NCBI GenBank assembly: GCA_947445425.1
Contig: CANFFA010000157.1
Location: forward strand, 1-6,204
Direction of reading: 5' to 3'
Origin: Paludibacteraceae bacterium
GTDB taxonomy: Bacteria; Bacteroidota; Bacteroidia; Bacteroidales; Paludibacteraceae
Length of the DNA: 6,204 nucleotides
Below are positions 1 to 5,337 of this stretch, one piece after another. The stretch's first letter is position 1. Every line of letters starts with the position of its first letter. Position numbers and translations under genes: made by a program. The notes under the pieces were generated by a model. The model did no database searches and was not told the origin of the DNA. It worked only from the letters and a program-made list of their open reading frames with translations.

Positions 1-10
1 CGATCCTTAT

Positions 11-58
11 GAAATAAAAACGGCTGACTCAATGATTTGAGACAGCCGTTTTTATTTC
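11..58 (-). terminator. Rho-independent terminator after the ligase gene
   Basis: A perfect 16-bp inverted repeat (11-26 against 43-58) has a GC-rich core, CGGCTG/CAGCCG, flanked by A and T runs. It continues after one A-A mismatch (27/42) with five more pairs (28-32/37-41) and closes on a TGAT loop. Because both arms carry A/T runs it could stop transcription in either direction; on the minus strand it directly follows the ligase gene. The outermost stem base pairs overlap that gene's TGA stop codon (57-59), so a terminating ribosome would cover part of the stem. What lies to the left of position 1 is not visible. Confidence 0.9.
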
Positions 59-1484
59 AATCAGATTTGCAATTCAGTTCATTTTCTCGTCTCCACTGAT
101 AAAGAAAAAAGACCAAGGGAACAAAGTAAGTTATACCTTTGAAAAGTGTTAAAGGCATTTCTATGATCATGATAGGCAGGAAAGAGAATAGGAATGCTAA
201 TAATATCCAATTTCGTTTTTTAAAGCTATCGTAAAACAGATAACTAATCAGAATACAAAGCGTTATGAAGCCCCCCAGCCCAGTTTGCATTATGTCTCCT
301 ACAAATTGATTGTGCGGATTTCCGATGCCTGTAATGGCTCCAGGAAACCCCAATGATTGAGCAAATTCTTGTGAGTCTAAAACTTTAGGCATCCCTCCAA
401 TGCCTGTTCCGAGAACATAATTCGATTTGATGTATGCAAATGCTGTCTCATACAGTTGATTTCTTGCAGGATCAGCAACAAAATTTTCAATTTTAGAATG
501 AAAATCAATCAATATAAAGCCTCCTAAACATAGTGTAATGAATAAATAAGCTCTTAGTATGAGTTGATTTTTGCGATTAATCCAAGCCGTTCCAATCAAC
601 AGGATCATTACCATGGTTATAAATGCAATTCTACTTTGAGTGATATCAATCAGCACTGCACAGGCCATAATAAAGACAGTAAGTTCTACTTTATTAATTT
701 TAATGGTTTTACTTTTAGTATTAACCAAGTAAAAGCCAAATACCATTGCTGTTATGTAAAAAATAGCATTGTAAGTAGGGTGTGCATAGGGAGTCCAACA
801 GTAGACAATTTCATAACATGACTTAGTAGTAAAATAATCTTTATGGGTCACAAACCAATCTGTTAAGGGTAGACCTAGCCGATTACTTTCATATACCCAG
901 CACATTAAGGATATACCAACAAATATAAATGCAGCCCTAAAGAAGACAAGGATAATATTATCGATCTCTTCTTTTATTAAAATAAAACAACTAAATGCTA
1001 ATGGTATCGTAATAAAAGGGAAATAGGTTCGCAGTTTATAGTATCCGAGGTGTAGGTCCTCAGTCCAGCATAAACTTAATGCTTGATAGAAAAAATAGAG
1101 CCAACATAAAAACAATAATAGCGTCGGTTTTTGAAATTTGCGTTCAGAAATACCATATATAGCACTCATGAACATGAAAAAACCTCCAAAATTTATCCCT
1201 AAGCGAATTGAATATGCAGTACTTAATAAAAAAAGTGAAAGCGCTAACAACAGTACTTTTCGAAGAGTACTGGTTGTATTACTCCATATTCCTGAACGTA
1301 TTAGCCATATTGTTGGTATAAAAATTAAAGTACAGATCAAGAGGGTTGATAAAATATCATGATTTTGACGAAACGCTTCTATAGGGTACGATATTTTTAA
1401 ATTATTTATTAACAGTATATAGGCAAGAAATAGCAAGGCTAGCAAACCAGTGAAATACGTTTTTAACAATACTGTAATTTTCAT
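57..1484 (-). CDS. O-antigen ligase / Wzy-type polymerase-like membrane protein
   Basis: A 475-residue, very hydrophobic protein with roughly a dozen membrane segments, for example around residues 8-26, 45-62, 75-92, 119-137, 177-197, 284-300, 308-326, 393-415 and 425-463. It carries the Wzy_C/O-antigen ligase signature: a periplasmic-type stretch with GTGIGG (359-364), then PHNQF (390-394, His391-Asn392) just before a membrane segment starting with GLGG. Arg285 in TQSRIAF and His235 are also of the kind conserved in this superfamily. Members join or polymerise undecaprenyl-linked glycans on the periplasmic face; sequence alone does not separate ligase (WaaL-like), polymerase (Wzy) and protein O-oligosaccharyltransferase. 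The ATG at 1484 overlaps the TGA of the upstream glycosyltransferase as ATGA, so the two are probably translationally coupled. The gene ends in a terminator. The family call is firm; substrate and exact reaction are unknown. Confidence 0.85.
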   Translation of the reverse strand: MKITVLLKTYFTGLLALLFLAYILLINNLKISYPIEAFRQNHDILSTLLICTLIFIPTIWLIRSGIWSNTTSTLRKVLLLALSLFLLSTAYSIRLGINFGGFFMFMSAIYGISERKFQKPTLLLFLCWLYFFYQALSLCWTEDLHLGYYKLRTYFPFITIPLAFSCFILIKEEIDNIILVFFRAAFIFVGISLMCWVYESNRLGLPLTDWFVTHKDYFTTKSCYEIVYCWTPYAHPTYNAIFYITAMVFGFYLVNTKSKTIKINKVELTVFIMACAVLIDITQSRIAFITMVMILLIGTAWINRKNQLILRAYLFITLCLGGFILIDFHSKIENFVADPARNQLYETAFAYIKSNYVLGTGIGGMPKVLDSQEFAQSLGFPGAITGIGNPHNQFVGDIMQTGLGGFITLCILISYLFYDSFKKRNWILLAFLFSFLPIMIIEMPLTLFKGITYFVPLVFFLYQWRRENELNCKSD

Positions 1485-2554
1485 ATAGTTTGATTTGTTA
1501 TTAAATTGGAATAAATCGTTTCGTATTCCATCATGTGTTTTGAATAAGAAAAAGACCGTGCATGCTTGATGTTATTTAACGATAATTCTGGTTTTTCTTT
1601 AAACAATTTCAAGTTAGTATCAATTATTGATTTCATGTGCACTGTATCAAAGTTTTCCCAAAAGAAGGCACATTCACCACCAATTTCTTTCAAACTTGTT
1701 TCTTGAGACGAGAAGACCGGTTTTCCAAAGTTCATTGCTTCAATGATTGGTAATCCAAAGCCTTCAAATAGTGAGGGGAATAGAAATGCCTCACAATTTT
1801 TATAGAGCCATATTCTTTCTTCGTTGCTTATCATACCGACGAGATGAACATTTTTGATATTTTCTTTCTCAATAATTGATAATATTTTTTCAGTATAGTC
1901 CCCTCCGGTTCTACCAGCGATATACAGTTCTTTTTCAGGAAATAATTTCATTAATGGCAATAGTACATGGAAGTTTTTCTTAGGCTTCACTTCGCCAATA
2001 GTAAAAAAGAATTCCTTTTCATTTACAATGAAATTTGGTTTGGATGCTTCCCCTCTATCTAATTGTTCCACACCATTAAAAACTACTTTTAAAGGCTTGT
2101 TTATTTGTAAAAAACGCTCGGTATCTTTTTTTGCGAAATTAGAAATACAGATGATTTGGTCGGCCCTGTTTACTTTTTTTTGTAGTTTAGCCAGTAGTTT
2201 CTTTTGTTTTCTCTCTCTCTTTTCATACATGAAGTTTGTATCATGAATGGTAAGAACGTATTTAGTACTTTTGTTAACAGGTCTGAAATGACTTAATTGA
2301 TGTATGGCATGCCAAGCATCAAATTTAGGAATAAGGGATAAGAAATGCTTTCTCCACCAATTTATTGTGAGGTATTGAACATTGTTACCGAAAACGCCGT
2401 CAAAACTTTCGGGAACCAATAAATAAACATCATATTCAGGATTTGGAGTGTATTGTTCTTTAAAATACTTTCCATAATTTAAAGCGACTTGGCCTAATCC
2501 ACAATTGGTATTTTTAAGAATAGATAGGTCAATTAATAATTTCTTTTTGGCCAT
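1481..2554 (-). CDS. Family 4-type glycosyltransferase (GT-B fold)
   Basis: A 357-residue cytoplasmic glycosyltransferase of normal length for the GT4 family. The N-terminal acceptor domain starts with a Rossmann strand (LLIDLS, 6-11) and a Gly-rich turn (CGLGQ, 18-22), and holds TIHDTNF (102-108). A Lys/Arg-rich helix (about 111-130) may contact membrane or lipid phosphate. The C-terminal nucleotide-sugar domain has VFNGVE (158-163), GEVKPKKNF (187-195) with basic residues that usually contact donor phosphates, and the EX7E motif EGFGLPIIE (Glu264 and Glu272) followed by FGKPVFSS. It should transfer a sugar from a nucleotide sugar with retention of configuration; donor and acceptor cannot be read. 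The start ATG at 2554 is followed at once by the conserved first strand, and it overlaps the ligase gene by four bases. The coding strand contains an A8 run and (AG)5 close together, both in frame here. Confidence 0.9.
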   Translation of the reverse strand: MAKKKLLIDLSILKNTNCGLGQVALNYGKYFKEQYTPNPEYDVYLLVPESFDGVFGNNVQYLTINWWRKHFLSLIPKFDAWHAIHQLSHFRPVNKSTKYVLTIHDTNFMYEKRERKQKKLLAKLQKKVNRADQIICISNFAKKDTERFLQINKPLKVVFNGVEQLDRGEASKPNFIVNEKEFFFTIGEVKPKKNFHVLLPLMKLFPEKELYIAGRTGGDYTEKILSIIEKENIKNVHLVGMISNEERIWLYKNCEAFLFPSLFEGFGLPIIEAMNFGKPVFSSQETSLKEIGGECAFFWENFDTVHMKSIIDTNLKLFKEKPELSLNNIKHARSFSYSKHMMEYETIYSNLITNQTI

Positions 2555-2674
2555 AATTAAGTACTAGAGATTGATTTTACTCAGATTTATATTTTGATTA
2601 TCAAGGGTTAATAAAGTTGTAATTTATTCTGAATCAGCGAGGAAAGTTGTTGTTAAAAGGAGAATGATTTGAAT
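2555..2674 (-). other. rnhA to glycosyltransferase spacer, no clear terminator
   Basis: This 120-bp AT-rich spacer holds no ORF, no GC-rich hairpin with a T run, and no convincing TTTG/TAnnTTTG promoter on the minus strand. Only weak AT-only inverted repeats are present (AATAAA against TTTATT near 2611-2629, and TTGA-TTA-TCAA at 2594-2604). Transcription from rnhA could therefore run into the glycosyltransferase pair, or a promoter too degenerate to recognise by eye may lie here. Confidence 0.4.
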
Positions 2675-3307
2675 TTATTTTCTTCCAAAATCAGCCGGAA
2701 TCTCTCCCCAAACAGTAGTTTCCCATTTGATGATTTCAGTACAGTATTTATTCGTTTTAAGCCAGGCTTCAGCACGTGTAATCAATTCGAAAAGCTGAGC
2801 ATTGACAGCTGTTTTTTCCAAAAGCGTTTTAGCCTTTTTGGCTTTCACCCATGCCATGGCAGTTCTACTGTCGGTATAAAGGGGTAGAGGGCTGTTTTTT
2901 TGCTTTAGAAAGGCCAATCCATGCACCAGTGCCAGGAACTCACCAATGTTGTTTGTACCCTCTTTAAATGGACCTTGTCTAAAAATCTCTTCACCGGTTT
3001 TTGCGTAAACACCTCTGTATTCCATTAATCCTGGATTACCGCTGCAAGCAGCGTCCACTGCCAAACTTTCCAAATTGGGTGTACCGAATTTTTGAAGTTC
3101 AATAGCACTGGGTTGTTTAGCTTTCGTACCTTTGCCGATATAGTCCCAACAGGGTGATAGCATGGCAGTACGTGCTTCAGCTTCAGTAGTAAATCCTTTG
3201 TACAGTGCTCCTTCAAAGCCATTTACTTGACGTTTACACTCTTCCCATGAACTGTAGATGCCAGGTTCTTTACCTTCCCAAACCACGAAGAATTTATTTT
3301 TGCTCAT
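2675..3307 (-). CDS. rnhA: Ribonuclease HI with N-terminal hybrid-binding (viroplasmin-like) domain
   Basis: A 210-residue enzyme that cuts the RNA strand of RNA-DNA hybrids (R-loops, Okazaki primers). Residues about 5-46 form the Cauli_VI/hybrid-binding domain (KFFVVWEG, then YSSWEECKRQV and GALYKGFTT). After a linker, the catalytic domain runs from about 80. The expected acidic residues are all present: Asp85 in VDAACSGNPG, Glu123 in NNIGEF, Asp146 in YTDSR, Glu202, and Asp206 in PADFGRK. As I recall the Bacillus halodurans enzyme (Asp71, Glu109, Asp132, Glu188, Asp192), every one is offset by exactly 14, so this should be an active enzyme of that subtype. The ATG at 3307 precedes the domain by a few residues, the normal arrangement. 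A weak promoter candidate lies at 3338-3372 (CAAATATC at the -7 position, one base off consensus, and CAAA 23 bases further). The next genes are a divergent tRNA and, downstream, the glycosyltransferase pair. Confidence 0.95.
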   Translation of the reverse strand: MSKNKFFVVWEGKEPGIYSSWEECKRQVNGFEGALYKGFTTEAEARTAMLSPCWDYIGKGTKAKQPSAIELQKFGTPNLESLAVDAACSGNPGLMEYRGVYAKTGEEIFRQGPFKEGTNNIGEFLALVHGLAFLKQKNSPLPLYTDSRTAMAWVKAKKAKTLLEKTAVNAQLFELITRAEAWLKTNKYCTEIIKWETTVWGEIPADFGRK

Positions 3308-3351
3308 GGTAACCAGAATTTAAATTTGATTCGTATTCAAATATCGGACAT

Positions 3352-3386
3352 ATTGTTTTATATCTCGACAAAAAGATGTAATTTTG
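3352..3386 (+). promoter_or_regulatory. Candidate Bacteroidota-type promoter for tRNA-Arg
   Basis: TAATTTTG at 3379-3386 fits the Bacteroidota -7 consensus TAnnTTTG exactly. ATTG at 3352-3355 is a three-of-four match to the -33 TTTG, at a long spacing of 23 bases. Transcription would start around 3391-3394, a few bases before the mature tRNA 5' end at 3401. The element overlaps the weak divergent promoter candidate for rnhA. The -7 match is good; the -33 call is uncertain. Confidence 0.55.
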
Positions 3387-3400
3387 CAGCCCTCACCAAT

Positions 3401-3472
3401 GGTTTCGTAGTTCAATGGATAGAACAAGTGTTTCCTAAACACTAGATCTGGGTTCGATTCCCAGCGAGACCA
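3401..3472 (+). tRNA. tRNA-Arg (anticodon CCT)
   Basis: A complete cloverleaf can be folded. The acceptor stem is 3401-3407 against 3465-3471 (seven pairs, one G-U). The D stem is GTTC/GAAC (3410-3413/3422-3425). The anticodon stem is AGTGT/ACACT (3427-3431/3439-3443) around the loop TTCCTAA, giving anticodon CCT at 3434-3436, which reads the Arg codon AGG. A four-base variable loop is followed by a T stem CTGGG/CCCAG around TTCGATT (3453-3459). The discriminator base is A3472 and the following bases are not CCA, so the end is added after transcription. It is the only plus-strand gene here and is convergent with ppnP. Confidence 0.97.
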
Positions 3473-3487
3473 CAATGTGTTTTGTGA

Positions 3488-3503
3488 ATAAGCTCTTGCT
3501 TAT
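3488..3503 (+). other. Small hairpin just downstream of the tRNA
   Basis: ATAAGC (3488-3493) and GCTTAT (3498-3503) form a perfect six-pair stem with a TCTT loop, starting 15 bases after the tRNA. No T run follows directly (the next one, TTTTTT, begins near 3521), so it is a poor terminator on its own. It may assist 3' trimming of the tRNA precursor or be a chance palindrome. Confidence 0.35.
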
Positions 3504-3538
3504 CAATAGTTTAGGGTTGACTTTTTTAGTTCTAATAT

Positions 3539-3582
3539 AAATAATCGGCTGAATCTCCAATAGGATGTTCAGCCGATTATTT
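3539..3582. terminator. Bidirectional terminator between tRNA-Arg and ppnP
   Basis: A perfect 15-bp stem (3539-3553 against 3568-3582) has the core CGGCTGAA/TTCAGCCG flanked by A/T runs. Inside it, TCC/GGA (3556-3558/3563-3565) closes an AATA loop. On the plus strand a T-rich tail follows; on the minus strand an A/T-rich tail follows. It lies between the convergent ends of tRNA-Arg (plus) and ppnP (minus, stop at 3601-3603), and should stop both. Confidence 0.85.
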
Positions 3583-3600
3583 TTTATTATAAATTATTTC

Positions 3601-3882
3601 TTATTTGTATAAGCACAAATACGGCGTGTCTTCCGTACATTTTACTTTGAATTTTACACCTTTGGCTACAGTAAAACTTTCGCATTTGTTGTATGTGGTC
3701 CAAGTGCTTTCTCCTGGTTGTTGGATGGTTAATTGTCCTGAAACGACCGTCATGATCTCAACGGTGTCGGTTCCAAATTCATATTCTCCTGCTGCCATTA
3801 CACCTACTGTGGCTCTTCCTTCTGCTGATTCTAGTCCGATAGAAACTACTTTTCCATCAAAATATTGGTTGGTTTTAAACAT
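3601..3882 (-). CDS. ppnP: Pyrimidine/purine nucleoside phosphorylase (DUF1255, cupin-like)
   Basis: A 93-residue protein that closely follows the PpnP/YaiE family, whose E. coli member has 94 residues. Conserved blocks are NQYFDGKVVSIG (5-16), EGRATVGVMAAGEYEFGT (21-38), EIMTVVSGQLT (42-52) and the C-terminal YLCLYK (88-93). The family is a compact beta-barrel reported to cleave a broad set of nucleosides to free base and ribose-1-phosphate, so the likely role is nucleoside salvage in the cytoplasm. The single domain fills the whole protein, and the ATG at 3882 matches the family start. It is a single-gene unit: a clear promoter lies at 4017-4048 and a terminator follows at 3539-3582. The roughly 130-base leader is unusually long for such a small gene and is repeat-rich. 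Confidence 0.92.
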   Translation of the reverse strand: MFKTNQYFDGKVVSIGLESAEGRATVGVMAAGEYEFGTDTVEIMTVVSGQLTIQQPGESTWTTYNKCESFTVAKGVKFKVKCTEDTPYLCLYK

Positions 3883-3892
3883 TTCTGAGAGT

Positions 3893-3927
3893 AATTAAGA
3901 ATTAATAATTAAGAATTGATAATTAGG
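3893..3927. repeat. 14-bp AT-rich tandem repeat in the ppnP leader
   Basis: Two adjacent 14-bp units, AATTAAGAATTAAT (3893-3906) and AATTAAGAATTGAT (3907-3920), differ at one base and are followed by a partial third copy, AATTAGG (3921-3927). The array ends about ten bases before the ppnP start codon, so it is within the predicted leader RNA. Short AT-only arrays like this are common between genes in Bacteroidota; a regulatory role is possible but not shown. Confidence 0.75.
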
Positions 3928-3943
3928 CAGGTCTTTGATTTTT

Positions 3944-3977
3944 AGTTAATTAACTTAACTTTTTTATCAATTAACTT
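3944..3977. repeat. Palindrome and TTAACTT repeats upstream of ppnP
   Basis: A perfect 12-bp palindrome, AGTTAATTAACT (3944-3955), overlaps the first of three TTAACTT copies (3950-3956, 3955-3961, 3971-3977). The longer AATTAACTT recurs exactly 21 bases apart (3948 and 3969). An inverted copy, AAGTTAA, covers part of the promoter -7 element (4019-4025). In a region this AT-rich such matches can arise by chance, but the clustering and two-turn spacing would also fit an operator. Confidence 0.4.
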
Positions 3978-4016
3978 GCTCAATTATAAAATTTAGATTC
4001 CCTTTTGAGTTGATTG

Positions 4017-4048
4017 CAAAGTTAAGTTTATTTTCTTAGTTTGACAAA
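4017..4048 (-). promoter_or_regulatory. Bacteroidota-type promoter for ppnP
   Basis: Read on the minus strand, TTTG (4048-4045), 20 bases, then TAACTTTG (4024-4017) match the Bacteroidota -33/-7 consensus TTTG and TAnnTTTG exactly, at a normal spacing. Transcription should start near 4010-4012, giving a ppnP leader of about 130 bases. The promoter lies directly downstream of the ackA terminator, so ppnP appears to be insulated from ackA. Confidence 0.75.
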
Positions 4049-4069
4049 TAATTTATTTTTCAAATCCAC

Positions 4070-4105
4070 AAAAAACGTCTGACATAAGGAGGTCAGACGT
4101 TTTTT
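4070..4105 (-). terminator. Rho-independent terminator after ackA
   Basis: A perfect 14-bp stem, AAAAAACGTCTGAC (4070-4083) against 4092-4105, has an eight-base loop ATAAGGAG. Read on the minus strand, the GC-containing stem is followed by six Ts within the arm. It begins 16 bases after the ackA stop codon and should end the dehydrogenase-ackA transcript. Confidence 0.92.
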
Positions 4106-4121
4106 ATTTTGAAAAATCATT

Positions 4122-5324
4122 TTACATATTTTGTACAATTTCCAAAGTGTCAGAAGCAATCATAAATTCCTCATCTGTTGGGATTACAACAACTTTAACT
4201 TTAGAGTTTGAAGTACTTAATAAGGTCTCTTTTCCGCGGATTTTGGCATTCAATTCATTGTCTATTTCTACCCCCATATAGCTAAGCCCGTCGCATACAT
4301 ATTGACGTGTACCGGTTTGGTTTTCGCCCACACCGCCTGTAAAGACAAGAATGTCAATGCCATTCAATGCTGCAGCATAGGAACCTACATATTTTTTAAT
4401 ACGGTATTCGTACATATCTAAAGCTAGTTTAGCCCGTTTATTACCTTCTGCTATTGCGTTTTCAATGTCACGCATATCTGAAGAGATTCCTGATACGCCC
4501 AATACACCACTGTGCTTGTTGAACAAAGTAGAAACAGAAGAAGCACCTATCATCTCCTTGTCCATCAAGAAAGTAACGACTCCCAAATCCACATCACCGG
4601 AACGAGTACCCATCATTAATCCTTCTAATGGAGTAAAGCCCATAGATGTATCTACGGACTCACCATTTTTTATGGCTGCCAATGAACCACCGTTACCGAT
4701 GTGAGCTGTTACGATTTTGCAATTGTTATAGTCCATTCCTAAGAATTCGCATGCACGACGGGATACGTAGCGATGACTGGTGCCATGGAAACCATAGCGT
4801 CGAATGCCATATTTGCTATAAAGTGAGTACGGAATTCCATACATATAAGCATGTTCTGGCATCGTTTGGTGAAAAGCAGTATCAAAAACGGCTATTTGAG
4901 GTACAGAAGAAAGTAACTCTTCAATGGCACGAATACCTGCTAAATTTGGCGGATTGTGAAGTGGGGCGATCTCTATACAGGCTTCGATATTTTGAATTAC
5001 CTCTTCAGTAATCAAAACGCTGCTGTTGAACTTTTCGCCACCATGCACCACGCGATGACCCACAGCATTGATTTCATCCAATGAAGTAATACATCCGTGT
5101 TTCTCACTGGTAAGTACCCCAAGAACGTATTCAATGGCAATTTTATGTTCAAGAACTTCTCCTTTTAGCATTACTTTTTGGCCATCTTGACGCGTATGTT
5201 TCAAGAAAGAACCTTTCATCCCAATTTTCTCAACTACTCCGGCACCTAGCTCTTCATTGCTCACCATGTTGAGCAATTTATATTTCACGGAAGAGCTTCC
5301 GCAGTTCAAAACTAATATTTTCAT
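4122..5324 (-). CDS. ackA: Acetate kinase
   Basis: A 400-residue enzyme that makes ATP and acetate from acetyl phosphate (and the reverse), the last step of the phosphotransacetylase-acetate kinase route. All hallmark regions are present: LNCGSSSVKYKL (6-17, with Asn7), GHRVVHGG (89-96, Arg91), PLHNPPN (121-127, His123), FDTAFHQTMP (147-156, Asp148), GFHGTSHRYVS (178-188, His180), AHIGNGGS (207-214), TRSGD (240-244, Arg241), FTGGVGEN (328-335) and TDEE (383-386). Arg91, Asp148 and Arg241 fall at the numbers known from the Methanosarcina enzyme, and Glu385 or Glu386 corresponds to its metal-binding Glu384. An ATG 13 codons upstream (5363) is in frame, but it would overlap the preceding gene and add a tail the family lacks. 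The ATG at 5324 gives the standard MKILVLNCGSS start. It follows the dehydrogenase stop by 13 bases, so the two are probably co-transcribed. Confidence 0.97.
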   Translation of the reverse strand: MKILVLNCGSSSVKYKLLNMVSNEELGAGVVEKIGMKGSFLKHTRQDGQKVMLKGEVLEHKIAIEYVLGVLTSEKHGCITSLDEINAVGHRVVHGGEKFNSSVLITEEVIQNIEACIEIAPLHNPPNLAGIRAIEELLSSVPQIAVFDTAFHQTMPEHAYMYGIPYSLYSKYGIRRYGFHGTSHRYVSRRACEFLGMDYNNCKIVTAHIGNGGSLAAIKNGESVDTSMGFTPLEGLMMGTRSGDVDLGVVTFLMDKEMIGASSVSTLFNKHSGVLGVSGISSDMRDIENAIAEGNKRAKLALDMYEYRIKKYVGSYAAALNGIDILVFTGGVGENQTGTRQYVCDGLSYMGVEIDNELNAKIRGKETLLSTSNSKVKVVVIPTDEEFMIASDTLEIVQNM

Positions 5325-5337
5325 TTTAAGTTTTTCT

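Noticed and set aside
564..821. 85-codon plus-strand ORF
   Set aside because: It lies wholly opposite the ligase gene, shows no recognisable domain and has the composition expected from antisense of a membrane protein gene.
1138..1362. 74-codon plus-strand ORF
   Set aside because: Antisense to the ligase N-terminal region; no family resemblance.
2028..2246. 72-codon plus-strand ORF
   Set aside because: Antisense to the glycosyltransferase; its Phe-rich end only mirrors the Lys-rich helix on the other strand.
2591..2630. Weak hairpins between rnhA and the glycosyltransferase as a terminator
   Set aside because: The stems are four to six AT-only pairs with no GC core, unlike the three clear terminators in the window.
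3025..3222. 65-codon minus-strand ORF inside rnhA
   Set aside because: Another frame of rnhA, whose own frame has complete domains and catalytic residues.
3517..3538. TTGACT followed by TAATAT as a sigma70-type promoter
   Set aside because: The spacing is about ten bases instead of seventeen, the consensus is not that of this phylum, and no gene follows on the plus strand.
3605..3898. 97-codon plus-strand ORF opposite ppnP
   Set aside because: It mirrors ppnP almost exactly; ppnP has the conserved family motifs, a promoter and a terminator.
4646..5011. 121-codon plus-strand ORF and the overlapping 4465-4704 ORF
   Set aside because: Both are antisense to strongly conserved ackA sequence and resemble no family I know.
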